Counted from the first letter of the stretch, positions 14,370 through 22,335 are shown. The stretch: DNA of 30,182 bases from Planctomycetota bacterium (GCA_021799715.1 JAJYZY010000010.1:1-30182); one strand, 5' to 3'. Translations and numbers: made by a program. The notes: generated by a model not told the origin, from the sequence alone.

Positions 14370-15613
14370 TTTGCGAAAAGGACCTTTCGGCGATGGGGAA
14401 TCAAAGTATTACGGCGGTAAAGGGCTTTCTTGCGGGGGCCATGCACTGCGGCATCAAGCAATCCGGCAAGCCTGATCTGGCCATGCTGGTGAGTTGCGTA
14501 CCGGCGACGGCGGCGGCGGCCTTTACCACCAATAAAGTGGTTGGGGCACCGGTGGTGATAGGCCGGGAACATATTCGACGCGGCATCGCCGGTGCCTGCA
14601 TTATTAACAGCGGATGCGCCAATGTGTGCACAGGAAAGCGCGGGCTGCTGGACGCGCGGGAAATGTGTCAACGCAGCGCGGAGGCGCTTGCCGGCCGCGG
14701 CATGGCCCTGCAAACGCGGGACATCCTGCCGTTCAGCACCGGCGTGATTGGGCATTTTCTGCCGATGGACAAGATTCGCGGGGGAATTGCCGAATTGGCA
14801 CTGACAATCGGTGACAGCATTGAGCACGGCGAGGCATTTGCCAATGGCATTCTTACCACCGATCTGAAAACCAAAACGGCATTGACGCAATTCAAACTCG
14901 GCAAGCGCGCCATCACCATCGCCGGATGCTGCAAAGGTTCCGGCATGATTGCCCCGAACATGGCCACCATGCTGGCGTATGTCGCGACGGATGAGGCTAT
15001 CAGCACTTCCGCGTTGCGCGCCGCCGTGCGCGATACAGCCGATGCCACCTTTAATTGTGTGACCGTGGATCAGCACACCAGCACCAGTGATACATTTGCC
15101 GTACTGGCCAACGGCCTGGCGGAAAATCCGCGCATTGAACCGGGCACAACGGCCTGGCGGAGTTTTTCGCGGGCGTTGGAAACTGTTTGCGACTCGCTGG
15201 CCCGGCAAATCGCCGCCGATGGCGAAGGGGCCACCAAGCTGGTGATCGTGCATGTAAATGGGGCCGCCACGGATTCCGATGCCCGGCGCGCCGCCATGGC
15301 CATCGCCAACAGCCCGCTGGTAAAAACGGCCATTCACGGCGGCGATCCAAACTGGGGACGTTTTGTCAGTGCCGCCGGGTACAGCGGCGCTAAAATGAAT
15401 CCGGATAAATCACAATGCCAGGTGGGCAGTATCACCGTTTTCCGCAATGGCCGGCCGACGGAGGCTTCACTGGCCGAAGTACAGGCGGCCATGCGGCACT
15501 CCGAGGTTCATATTACACTGAATATTGGTGCGGGCGGCAAAGGCACCTGCCGGGTCTACACATGCGACCTGTCGCGGGAATATATTGCCATCAATGCCGA
15601 CTATCACACGTAA
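14366..15613 (+). CDS. argJ: Glutamate N-acetyltransferase / amino-acid N-acetyltransferase
   Basis: ArgJ moves acetyl groups from N-acetylornithine to glutamate, closing the arginine acetyl cycle, and in bifunctional forms also uses acetyl-CoA. The 415-residue proprotein contains the self-cleavage site in KGSGMIAPNMATMLAYVATD; the threonine after NMA becomes the N-terminal nucleophile of the beta chain. Other family blocks are PFSTGVIGHFLPMDKI, the oxyanion-hole type STGV, HGGDPNWGRFVSAAGYSG and the C-terminal YTCDLSREYIAINADYHT. Its ATG overlaps the pyrB stop (ATGA). An ATG at 14393, downstream of AAAAGGA, gives a start closer to the usual family length. Its stop is one base from that of the convergent dehydrogenase-like gene, so no terminator separates them. 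Confidence 0.95.
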   Translation: MICEKDLSAMGNQSITAVKGFLAGAMHCGIKQSGKPDLAMLVSCVPATAAAAFTTNKVVGAPVVIGREHIRRGIAGACIINSGCANVCTGKRGLLDAREMCQRSAEALAGRGMALQTRDILPFSTGVIGHFLPMDKIRGGIAELALTIGDSIEHGEAFANGILTTDLKTKTALTQFKLGKRAITIAGCCKGSGMIAPNMATMLAYVATDEAISTSALRAAVRDTADATFNCVTVDQHTSTSDTFAVLANGLAENPRIEPGTTAWRSFSRALETVCDSLARQIAADGEGATKLVIVHVNGAATDSDARRAAMAIANSPLVKTAIHGGDPNWGRFVSAAGYSGAKMNPDKSQCQVGSITVFRNGRPTEASLAEVQAAMRHSEVHITLNIGAGGKGTCRVYTCDLSREYIAINADYHT

Positions 15614-15614
15614 A

Positions 15615-16835
15615 TTACCGCCCCACCCACCGCAGGCGATAGATGCAGCCATTGGAATCAGAACTGAAAATCACCGACCCGTCGGTGTCTTCCAGGCAGT
15701 TCACAGGACGGGCCAGCACTTTTTTGCCATGATCACCGAGGGTGGAGACCATGATTTCCGATCCGTAAGGCTTACCCGTCCATGGATCGAATTTGATTAA
15801 TTGAAGGCGATATCCCACCAGTTTTACGCTGTCCCATGAGCCGTGGCAGCATACCATCGCATCGCCCATGCGGGCACCATGGAATTTGGCATTTGCAAAG
15901 AATAAAAAGCTGATGGCACTCCAATGCGCGCCAAGATCATACGATGGCACAACGGTTTGGGCGGCCAGCTTGATGATGTTGGGATGCCCGGTCTTTTCAT
16001 ACATTTTCACATATTCATACCGCGGAATATCGTCGCCGACGATAAACGGGTGACCATAAAATTTACCGCGGATGTAGTGGTTGAATTCTTCCGGCGGATT
16101 GTGGTCGGTGATGGGCTGATTCGGCCATTTTTCGCCCAGAGGGTGGCCAAACTGATCACTTCCTTCATCGCAGCCCCACAATTCGTGGGTGCCGGGCCGG
16201 AACAAGAGCTTTTCGGTATTGCGGATGCCGGTACACCAGAGGGTTTTACCTGATCCGTCATGGTTGTAACGCCAGATTTTTTCGCGGTCGGTTTTCATGA
16301 TATCCGCCGCATGATGCCATGGATCGATATTACTCTGATCTCCCACGCTGGTATAAAAGTGCGTCTTGGTGACCAACAGGCTGCGAAACCAGTGCGCCCC
16401 GCCGTGCGGCAGGCCGCTTAATATTGTGGTGACTTTTCCGGCTTTGGTCTGCGTGCCGTTGTCGGGTGTCTTGTACACACCGGCGCTGGTGGCAAACCAG
16501 AGCCAGCCATTGCGGTATTGCATCGCCTGTACCAGATGATATCCGGTTAAAAACGTGTGCCTCTGCGTATATTGGCCTTTGCTGTTTTCATCGCTTAAAA
16601 TCAGAATTTTGCCGGGTCCCGGTTCGCTGACGAACAGTCTTCCGTGGTTGTCAAATTGCAGAAATCGGCAGTTGGCGATCCCGCGCGCCACGAGCGTGAC
16701 GCGATACCCGGGGCGAACCGTAAACGCCGGCACCCCCGGACCAACGGTGCCATTGGCGGCCATCGCCGCTGGCGCTGTCATGGCGGCAACGGATAAAACG
16801 CAATACATTCCGACGGATTTAAGCTTACTGAACAT
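15615..16835 (-). CDS. Exported sugar-dehydrogenase-like beta-propeller (L-sorbosone/aldose dehydrogenase superfamily)
   Basis: From the ATG at 16835 (AAAGGAG about nine bases upstream) the product has 406 residues with a signal peptide ending in APAAMA. The rest resembles COG2133 six-bladed propellers related to PQQ-dependent soluble glucose and sorbosone dehydrogenases. Family-like blocks are FLQFDNHGRLFVSE, HWFRSLLV, YTSVGDQSN, TGIRNTEKLLFRPGTHELWGCDEG, NPPEEFNHYIRGKFYGHPF, the HGSWDS loop and GSVIFSSDSNGCIYRL at the end. It would act in the periplasm. Whether it binds PQQ cannot be told from the sequence; many members have no known activity. It follows the methyltransferase-glycosyltransferase gene by 57 bp and is likely co-transcribed. 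Confidence 0.82.
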   Translation of the reverse strand: MFSKLKSVGMYCVLSVAAMTAPAAMAANGTVGPGVPAFTVRPGYRVTLVARGIANCRFLQFDNHGRLFVSEPGPGKILILSDENSKGQYTQRHTFLTGYHLVQAMQYRNGWLWFATSAGVYKTPDNGTQTKAGKVTTILSGLPHGGAHWFRSLLVTKTHFYTSVGDQSNIDPWHHAADIMKTDREKIWRYNHDGSGKTLWCTGIRNTEKLLFRPGTHELWGCDEGSDQFGHPLGEKWPNQPITDHNPPEEFNHYIRGKFYGHPFIVGDDIPRYEYVKMYEKTGHPNIIKLAAQTVVPSYDLGAHWSAISFLFFANAKFHGARMGDAMVCCHGSWDSVKLVGYRLQLIKFDPWTGKPYGSEIMVSTLGDHGKKVLARPVNCLEDTDGSVIFSSDSNGCIYRLRWVGR

Positions 16836-16892
16836 CGGGCGGACTCCTTTATTTGCTGACGAACATGATACTGCCCGAAGTTTTGCCATCCG

Positions 16893-18377
16893 TCAAATAA
16901 ATGTCATTTTCCGGGCCGCAAAGGCGCACATGCGAAGCAGCATCAATCCGTGGCGAAAGCGGGAAATGTTGGTTTGTCCGTACGTGCGTTGCTTGTAATG
17001 CACCGGAATATCCATAATCTTAAGATTCAACCGGGCGGCACCAAAAAGAAGATCAAAATCCCCGAACGGGTCGAAATCTCCGAAGTAATCGCGATTGGCG
17101 GCGATACGCAGATAATCCGAACGGCGCAGCACTTTGGTTCCACATAACGTATCGCGAAGCCGCTGCCCCAGCAGAAAAGTGAAGATCATTCCGAATGATT
17201 TATTGGCAATCATATTCAAAAACCGCATGGCCGGATCCTCCATGGTATAAATCAGACGCGATCCATTGGCGAATTCACAATGATTTGCGTTAACGGCATC
17301 AACAAAGCGGGGCAATTCTTCCGGTGGAACCGATAAATCTCCGTCAAGAATCACGAGAATATCCCCTGCGGCGGCGGCAAAGCCCGTTCGCACGGCATCT
17401 CCTTTGCCCCGCCCCGTCTGCTTCAGGGCCGAGAGCTTCATCGGGCCATTATAGCCTGCCACAGCCCGCTGTACCGCCGCCCAGGTGTCGTCCGTGCTGT
17501 TACCTTCAACAAAAATCAGTTCCTGCGCGTCGGCCGTCATGGGAAGGCGACGTATTAAAGCATCTATATTTCCAGATTCATTGCGCACCGGCACCACGAC
17601 GCTTACCGAAGCCGGCCGTCCCGGCGGCGGCGTGACATGGATTGGACGGGCAATGGTCACCAGCGACAAGTCAAGGTGCCGCACCGCCGGCAGCGGGGCC
17701 ACCCACCGGTTCAGAGCATCACTAAGCAGAGGAATATTCAATGGCGCGATGATTGCCGGAACCTGCCGCACCACCTGCATTCCCCCCTGAACCAGCAGAT
17801 TTTCCAGTTCATCGCGCGGCAGCCAGTTTTCATCCGGTGTCGCGAACTTGCGCCCGACAATCTCCGCCGCCCGCAAAATGGGCGTCCAAAGGCGGCTGCA
17901 GGTGCAAAAGATCAGGCGGGTGCGATCGTGGCATACCGGCCTGATGGCGGATAACAGAGTGTGCAGATCATAAATTTCCTGCAATACGCCGTTGCAAACG
18001 ACATAATCAAATTGCGGAAGGTTCAGCGCGGCAATGTCCTCAACGGCAATTTCGTGGAAAATTAAATTGGCATGGCGCTGGCGGGCTTCCTCCACCGCAA
18101 CAGAGTCAATATCCAGGCCCACGCCCAAAGCCGGTGAAAGCGACGCCAGCAAATCTCCGTTGCCGCAGCCGACATCCAGCACACTGGCTCCGGGTAAGAC
18201 GTGATGCGACAGAATACCCTGGACAGTACGATGATAATAGCCATTTCGCTTATGACTGATCGACAACTGAGGATGGTATTTCTGCCGATATTCGCGCAAC
18301 GCCAGCCTGTGCCGCTCATCAGCCGATAGCGGCTCCGCCGCGCCGGAACATTCAGCTACGGAAATATCTTCAGACAC
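16893..18377 (-). CDS. Fused SAM-dependent methyltransferase and family 2 glycosyltransferase
   Basis: The 494-residue protein joins two enzymes. Residues about 45-190 form a class I methyltransferase with the SAM-binding VLDVGCGNGD (66-75), the acidic strand-2 end GLDID (87-91) and FDYVVCNGVLQEI. Residues about 255-494 form a GT-A glycosyltransferase of the dolichol-phosphate-mannose-synthase type: VSVVVPVRNESGNIDALI, the strand EGNSTDDTW, GRGKGDAVRTGF, DGD (345-347) as the metal-binding motif, GSRL, and the GTKVLRRSDY and GDFDLL segments. A short hydrophobic stretch near 390-404 may touch the membrane. Both domains look complete, so it could build and methylate a lipid-linked or surface glycan. 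It starts with GTG at 18377 after GGGTGA and lies 57 bp downstream of tig. Confidence 0.88.
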   Translation of the reverse strand: MSEDISVAECSGAAEPLSADERHRLALREYRQKYHPQLSISHKRNGYYHRTVQGILSHHVLPGASVLDVGCGNGDLLASLSPALGVGLDIDSVAVEEARQRHANLIFHEIAVEDIAALNLPQFDYVVCNGVLQEIYDLHTLLSAIRPVCHDRTRLIFCTCSRLWTPILRAAEIVGRKFATPDENWLPRDELENLLVQGGMQVVRQVPAIIAPLNIPLLSDALNRWVAPLPAVRHLDLSLVTIARPIHVTPPPGRPASVSVVVPVRNESGNIDALIRRLPMTADAQELIFVEGNSTDDTWAAVQRAVAGYNGPMKLSALKQTGRGKGDAVRTGFAAAAGDILVILDGDLSVPPEELPRFVDAVNANHCEFANGSRLIYTMEDPAMRFLNMIANKSFGMIFTFLLGQRLRDTLCGTKVLRRSDYLRIAANRDYFGDFDPFGDFDLLFGAARLNLKIMDIPVHYKQRTYGQTNISRFRHGLMLLRMCAFAARKMTFI

Positions 18378-18434
18378 AATTCACCCGCTGTGCCCGTTTT
18401 AAAGCAATTTGCGCAATCCCCGACGTTTACCGGC

Positions 18435-19871
18435 TTATGCCTGCGGAACTTCCGGTTGACCGGCGGGTTCTGCGGCTTTGGTCGCCTGCTCTTCCATGGA
18501 CGCCCGCAGTTCATCCTGCTCTCGCTTCCACTGCGCTTCATCAACTTCAAGTGTCTTGCACTGTTCCACCACGCGATCAAGCACCTTGCGGTGCAGCAAC
18601 TCGGTGCGCAATGAATCCAATTGTCCGGCCTTATTCATGCGGCTCAACAGCAACTCGGGACGCATGCCATTCATATCCGCAATCATGGCCACTTCGGCAT
18701 TGACTTCTTCATTCTGCACGTCCATCCCGAACTTTTCAGCCAAACGCATCACAATGGCATCAAGCTTGGCCCGCGGCTCCGCGGAAGTGCGCAACCGTGC
18801 GATCATATCGGGGTTCAGTTCGAGCTTATGGCCGCTCTGTTCCGCCTGCCGCATGACACTTTGCGCCAGTTGCGCTGCAACGCGCTGCACCAGCGACGGC
18901 GGTATGTCAATCTGAACCGTTTCGCGCAGCTTTTCGGCGGCCTGTTCGCGCAGCAACCGCGCGGCCTCGCTTTTTAAGCGATCTTCTATGGCCCGACGAA
19001 GAGATTCATTAAGATCTTCCAAGCCGTCAAATCCGTTGGCTTTGGCGAGATCGTCTGTGAGGTCCGGCTTTACACGGCGCGTGATTTTTGTAATGTGAAA
19101 GCCCAGCGTTGCATTCTGTCCGCGAAGATCTTCGCGTTTGAACGTGGCGGGAAACGTGACTTCAAAGCGCACGGTATCGCCGACTTTGGCACCCCGCACG
19201 CGGCTGTCGAAGTCGTTAAGTTCAAAGCCGGCAAAATTGTATTTTGGCCTAAGATGGAGATGTTGATTCGGGAAATTTTCGATCAACGTGCCGGATTGAT
19301 CGGTCAGCACCGCATCGGTGCTGATGTGATCGTCGGCATCTCCGATTTCCGGGACTTCCCGCATTTCCGCCAGATTACCAAGTAAATGATCTTTGGCCAG
19401 ATTCATGCGTTCATCCGTCACCGCCAGCGCCGGCTTTTTCAATTCAACGGCCGAAAGATCAGGAAGTGAAAATTCAGGCAGTACTTCAAATTCCACGGAG
19501 AATTTCATGGCACCGACTTCCGGCACCTCCGGCATTTCCGGATCGAATTTTGGTTCGCTCAAAGGTTGTAAGCCATTGTCTTCTATGGCTTCTGACAGTG
19601 ATTCTGAAATAATTTGGGAACGCACATCATTGGCGATATCCGCCTTAAATCGCTTTTCCAGCAACCGCCGTGGTACGCGACCTTTACGGAATCCAGGTAG
19701 TGCGGCATCTTTCACGAGTGTTTTCAGCACGGTGTCGAATTTGTCCTTAATTCGTGATTCCGGAATGCTGACCGTCACTTTGCGAACCACACTGCTGGGT
19801 TCTTCAATGTGAATTTCCAATTCTTCGGCCTTGGTCGCCGAACTCGGACTGCTAAGAATTGCATCTTCCAT
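18435..19871 (-). CDS. tig: Trigger factor (ribosome-associated chaperone, peptidyl-prolyl isomerase)
   Basis: Trigger factor sits at the ribosomal exit tunnel and shields nascent chains. The 478-residue product has the N-terminal ribosome-binding domain with the signature GFRKGRVP (60-67), a central FKBP-like domain (GTLIENFPNQHLHL, GAKVGDTVRFEVTFP) and a long helical C-terminal arm region ending in an acidic, Gln/Ala-rich tail. GGAG precedes the ATG at 19871. The usual partner genes clpP-clpX do not follow; the next gene is the methyltransferase-glycosyltransferase fusion, 57 bp on. The message may start about 370 nt upstream (see the promoter at 20252-20280). Confidence 0.96.
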   Translation of the reverse strand: MEDAILSSPSSATKAEELEIHIEEPSSVVRKVTVSIPESRIKDKFDTVLKTLVKDAALPGFRKGRVPRRLLEKRFKADIANDVRSQIISESLSEAIEDNGLQPLSEPKFDPEMPEVPEVGAMKFSVEFEVLPEFSLPDLSAVELKKPALAVTDERMNLAKDHLLGNLAEMREVPEIGDADDHISTDAVLTDQSGTLIENFPNQHLHLRPKYNFAGFELNDFDSRVRGAKVGDTVRFEVTFPATFKREDLRGQNATLGFHITKITRRVKPDLTDDLAKANGFDGLEDLNESLRRAIEDRLKSEAARLLREQAAEKLRETVQIDIPPSLVQRVAAQLAQSVMRQAEQSGHKLELNPDMIARLRTSAEPRAKLDAIVMRLAEKFGMDVQNEEVNAEVAMIADMNGMRPELLLSRMNKAGQLDSLRTELLHRKVLDRVVEQCKTLEVDEAQWKREQDELRASMEEQATKAAEPAGQPEVPQA

Positions 19872-19908
19872 AAACTTTCTCCGCTTAAAATAGTTCAGAA
19901 ACGATTTT

Positions 19909-19923
19909 CAGTGCAAAGCACTG
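19909..19923. other. Perfect 6-3-6 palindrome upstream of tig
   Basis: CAGTGCAAAGCACTG lies 38 bp before the tig start codon. It could be an operator or a small hairpin in the tig leader. A weak promoter-like pair, TTGCAC and TATTTT on the minus strand, overlaps it, which would favour the operator reading. Confidence 0.4.
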
Positions 19924-20002
19924 GATAACCGTCTGACAAAACATCAGTTCACGATAATCTGTGCACCGGAGCGTTCAATGGCAAAATGTGGAATTGATGA
20001 TC

Positions 20003-20027
20003 GAAAGAAAATCATGGCTACGGCCAT
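20003..20027 (-). terminator. Weak terminator-like hairpin between the minus-strand promoter at 20252-20280 and tig
   Basis: On the minus strand ATGGC-CGTA-GCCAT forms a 5-bp stem followed by GATTTTCTTT. If active it would end a leader RNA of about 240 nt before tig; it is short and its U-run is interrupted. Confidence 0.25.
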
Positions 20028-20219
20028 CCGTTATTTTCAGAAGTTTTAATCCGCCTGCTGATCGCGCCGCATTGTTCCAATGACGGCCAATGCAACCGGC
20101 CAGTCAATGAATTAAACATCGTTTCAAGCAGTTGTGGTACTAAAGTTCTGAAAACCCCTTATTTTCCATCGCGACCAACGCCTGGCAACTTTGCACACCG
20201 GTACCTCGCGAGGCAACAG

Positions 20220-20247
20220 ATATTCATCAGCCTACACTGATGAATAT
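20220..20247 (-). other. Perfect 11-bp hairpin at the predicted 5' end of the tig leader transcript
   Basis: ATATTCATCAG (20220-20230) and CTGATGAATAT (20237-20247) are exact inverted repeats with a six-base loop. On the minus strand the predicted start site (near 20245) coincides with the first stem bases, so the RNA would begin with this hairpin. On the plus strand no transcript is expected here. Confidence 0.6.
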
Positions 20248-20251
20248 AGAG

Positions 20252-20280
20252 ACTATATGCGACTTTGCCATCCGCCGCAA
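20252..20280 (-). promoter_or_regulatory. Minus-strand promoter driving tig or a leader RNA
   Basis: TTGCGG (20280-20275) and TATAGT (20257-20252) are separated by 17 bp. No gene starts within 370 bp downstream other than tig, so it either gives tig a long leader or makes a separate RNA. Confidence 0.6.
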
Positions 20281-20321
20281 CCGTCAACAGCCTGCCGCAG
20301 TTTGAGTAAATACAGACCGAT

Positions 20322-20358
20322 AAAAAAGTAGGCGAGCGCCATAGGGAGGCTCGCCTAC
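20322..20358 (-). terminator. Intrinsic terminator of the candidate small RNA
   Basis: On the minus strand GTAGGCGAGC (20358-20349) pairs perfectly over 10 bp with GCTCGCCTAC (20337-20328) and is followed by six T residues (20327-20322). The loop is 11 bases and contains CTCCC. There is no U-run in the plus direction. Confidence 0.93.
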
Positions 20359-20435
20359 CGGAGGGGAGAGAAGGCAAAGTAAAACCCGAATCAGCGCGAT
20401 GGAACATTTCAGGAATGGACTCTCTCGCACTACTA
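20322..20435 (-). ncRNA. Candidate small RNA with anti-Shine-Dalgarno patches
   Basis: A complete small transcription unit is visible on the minus strand between tig and cmk: a promoter at 20442-20470, a predicted start near 20435, and an intrinsic terminator at 20322-20358. The RNA of about 114 nt has no credible reading frame. GAGAGA near its 5' end (20426-20421) can pair with UCUCUC (20371-20366), which leaves CCCCUCC (20366-20360) exposed between two helices. The terminator loop also contains CUCCC. CCUCC/CUCCC sequences complement AGGAGG ribosome binding sites, as in the CcsR-type (cuckoo) RNAs of alphaproteobacteria. It resembles no Rfam family that I recognise by eye (not 6S, SRP RNA or tmRNA). 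Confidence 0.65.
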
Positions 20436-20441
20436 ACTCTA

Positions 20442-20470
20442 ACTATAAACCCGATTCGGCGGACGTGCAA
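20442..20470 (-). promoter_or_regulatory. Promoter of the candidate small RNA
   Basis: TTGCAC (20470-20465), a 17-bp spacer and TATAGT (20447-20442). The -10 hexamer and spacing are the same as in the next minus-strand promoter at 20252-20280. Confidence 0.75.
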
Positions 20471-20502
20471 GATTTTTTTGGTATTTTTTTTAGCCCGGAA
20501 AA

Positions 20503-20517
20503 TTGTCCTTTGGACAA
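20503..20517. promoter_or_regulatory. Perfect 6-3-6 palindrome between the small RNA and cmk
   Basis: TTGTCCTTTGGACAA lies about 70-80 bp upstream of the small RNA start and 150 bp upstream of cmk. The position suits a transcription factor site for either direction. The factor is unknown. Confidence 0.4.
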
Positions 20518-20666
20518 ACTGTGATTGCCGCCATGTCGGCCTGCGGATACGCTGAAGAGTATTGAATAGACGCTTTGCGGTAGTGGAATCGTTGCCATCC
20601 GACGCAAGCGGCTCAAGATGAAAAGTGTCGCGGACGCCCGATGCTTTGATACAGGAGAACGTAGCG

Positions 20667-21341
20667 TTGATTATTACAATTGATGGCCCGGCAGGATCAG
20701 GGAAATCCGCGGCGGCAGAACTATTGGCACAACGATTGAACGTTCCGCACCTTGATACCGGAGCCATGTATCGGGCCGTTGCGCTCCTAGCCCTGCAACT
20801 GGGCATTTCCGCTGAAAATCCTGATCCGCAACGCCTGGGGCAGTTGGCCGGCAGCATGAAGCTGACCTTTGATTGGAGTACCCATCCGGCGAGAGTATTA
20901 CTGGATGGTCGCGATGTCTCCAGCGATATTCGCAAGCCTGAAGTAACCGCAATAGTGTATTTGGCGGCAGCTAACACAACGGTACGCACCGAGCTGGTGC
21001 ACCGGCAACGGCAGATTGCCGCTTCGGCCGGTTCGCTGGTTACTGAAGGGCGCGATCAGGGAACAGTTGTCTTCCCGAATGCGGATTACAAATTTTATCT
21101 CGATGCGGATATATTGGTTCGTGCGCGCAGACGCCTCGCGGAATTAAACCGCCGGCAAATCGCCGCAGATTTGCAATCGCTGGCGGCCGACATTCAGGCG
21201 CGGGATCAGCGGGATAAAACTCGCGGCGTTGGGGCGTTGTTAACAGCCCATGATGCCATTGTATTGGATACCACCGCCCTGACCCTTCCGCAGGTTGTTG
21301 ACGCAATGGCAAAAATCATAGGAAGCAAGAGCCATGGATAA
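20667..21341 (+). CDS. cmk: Cytidylate kinase, TTG start
   Basis: It phosphorylates CMP and dCMP with ATP. The 224-residue product has the P-loop GPAGSGKS (7-14), the nucleotide-binding LDTGAMYRAVA, TEGRDQGTVVFPNADYKFYLDA and the RARRRLAEL and DQRDKTRGVGAL lid motifs; family enzymes usually have VTEGRDMGTVVFP, so Met is replaced by Gln here. I use the TTG at 20667, which has AGGAG nine bases upstream and places the first strand at residue 2 as in relatives; a GTG at 20625 would add 14 residues and lacks a ribosome site. It overlaps plsC by 8 nt. Confidence 0.94.
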   Translation: MIITIDGPAGSGKSAAAELLAQRLNVPHLDTGAMYRAVALLALQLGISAENPDPQRLGQLAGSMKLTFDWSTHPARVLLDGRDVSSDIRKPEVTAIVYLAAANTTVRTELVHRQRQIAASAGSLVTEGRDQGTVVFPNADYKFYLDADILVRARRRLAELNRRQIAADLQSLAADIQARDQRDKTRGVGALLTAHDAIVLDTTALTLPQVVDAMAKIIGSKSHG

Positions 21342-22179
21342 TACCCCTCCGCCGCCCGCCCCGGAGACCCCTTCCGCCACCCCATCCGCGGTTGAATTGC
21401 AAGATCCCGCAGCGTGTGAAAATCAGTCCGCCCAACAAAAACGCGTGGAATATGTTTACCGGGGTGAAGGCAGCGGCTGGCTGCAGGTTTTTTTTTGGAC
21501 GTTTGGAAGGGTTTTTTTGCAATTTTTCAGCGTGTTGTGCTTCCATGTGCGGGTCGCCGGAAGAGAAAATATTCCCGCCAAAGGCGCGGCGCTTCTGGTT
21601 ACAAATCATCAAAGCATGTTGGACCCGTGGATGATCGGGATTGCGCTGCATCGGCAAATTCATTTCATGGCACGCGAAAGCCTGTTTAAAGGTGGTTTTG
21701 GACAATATGTTTTAGAAACCACCAACGCCTTTCCCGTCCGTCGCGGCCGGGCTGATTCCACCGCGGTGCGCGAAGCCATTCGACGGCTCAACTGCGGTTA
21801 TCTATTGAATCTTTTTCCGGAAGCCACCCGCACCTCCGACGGCTCGATCGGCCCTATTGCCGCGGGCGTTGCGATTATTGTGCATCGGGCGAAAGTGCCG
21901 GTCATTCCAGTCGTCATTGACGGAGCCTTTGAAGCCTGGCCGCGAGATCGCAAGTTTTTCCGGCATTCTGGAATTCGCGTGCGCTATGGCAAGCCCATTG
22001 CCTATCAGGAATTGGCCGAATTATCCGCGGATGAAATTTCCGTGCGCATCCGGCGGGAAATGATTGAATTGCAGAAGAAACTCAAATCCGTTCATGCCGC
22101 CGCGTCTGAAGCGAGATTTGAAGCCGATCTGCATGCCGGGAAAAAGAGACTCGTGGTATCCCAGGAACTCTCGGCGTAG
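21334..22179 (+). CDS. plsC: 1-acyl-sn-glycerol-3-phosphate acyltransferase
   Basis: It acylates lysophosphatidate to phosphatidate at the inner membrane. The 281-residue product begins with about 45 Pro/Ala-rich residues absent from typical members, then a hydrophobic segment (48-71), the catalytic NHQSMLD (91-97, an NHx4D motif), FPVRRG and the substrate-binding FPEATRT (161-167), where the usual glycine of FPEGTR is alanine, and VIPVVIDG. It overlaps cmk by eight bases, the cmk-plsC pairing found in several phyla, and is convergent with the suf operon end. Confidence 0.92.
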   Translation: MDNTPPPPAPETPSATPSAVELQDPAACENQSAQQKRVEYVYRGEGSGWLQVFFWTFGRVFLQFFSVLCFHVRVAGRENIPAKGAALLVTNHQSMLDPWMIGIALHRQIHFMARESLFKGGFGQYVLETTNAFPVRRGRADSTAVREAIRRLNCGYLLNLFPEATRTSDGSIGPIAAGVAIIVHRAKVPVIPVVIDGAFEAWPRDRKFFRHSGIRVRYGKPIAYQELAELSADEISVRIRREMIELQKKLKSVHAAASEARFEADLHAGKKRLVVSQELSA

Positions 22180-22247
22180 ATACCGCGCACAGCGCATCCC
22201 GCGGCGTGGTGATCGCTTCACGCAAGGGCTGGTGGGAATAAGCATCC

Positions 22248-22301
22248 GGCGGCTTAACGCCGCCGCGCGCCGTAAACCCGCCGCCGGATGGGTGGCGGCG
22301 G
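22248..22301. repeat. Two GC-rich hairpins between plsC and the suf operon
   Basis: GGCGGC-TTAAC-GCCGCC (22248-22264) and CCGCCGCC (22278-22285) with GGCGGCGG (22294-22301) form strong stems in the 156-bp convergent gap. Neither is followed by a U-run. They may act as a bidirectional 3'-end or Rho-assisted terminator. Confidence 0.5.
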
Positions 22302-22335
22302 CGATGTAGCCCCCCAGTTTATCACGCACGGTTCC

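Noticed and set aside
20322..20435. SRP RNA, 6S RNA or tmRNA
   Set aside because: The SRP GNAR-loop core, the 6S open-bubble layout and the tmRNA tRNA-like ends are all absent.
20159..20989. 276-codon minus-strand open frame
   Set aside because: It runs antisense through the start of cmk and through the small RNA and its promoter, has no ribosome site and no recognisable motif.
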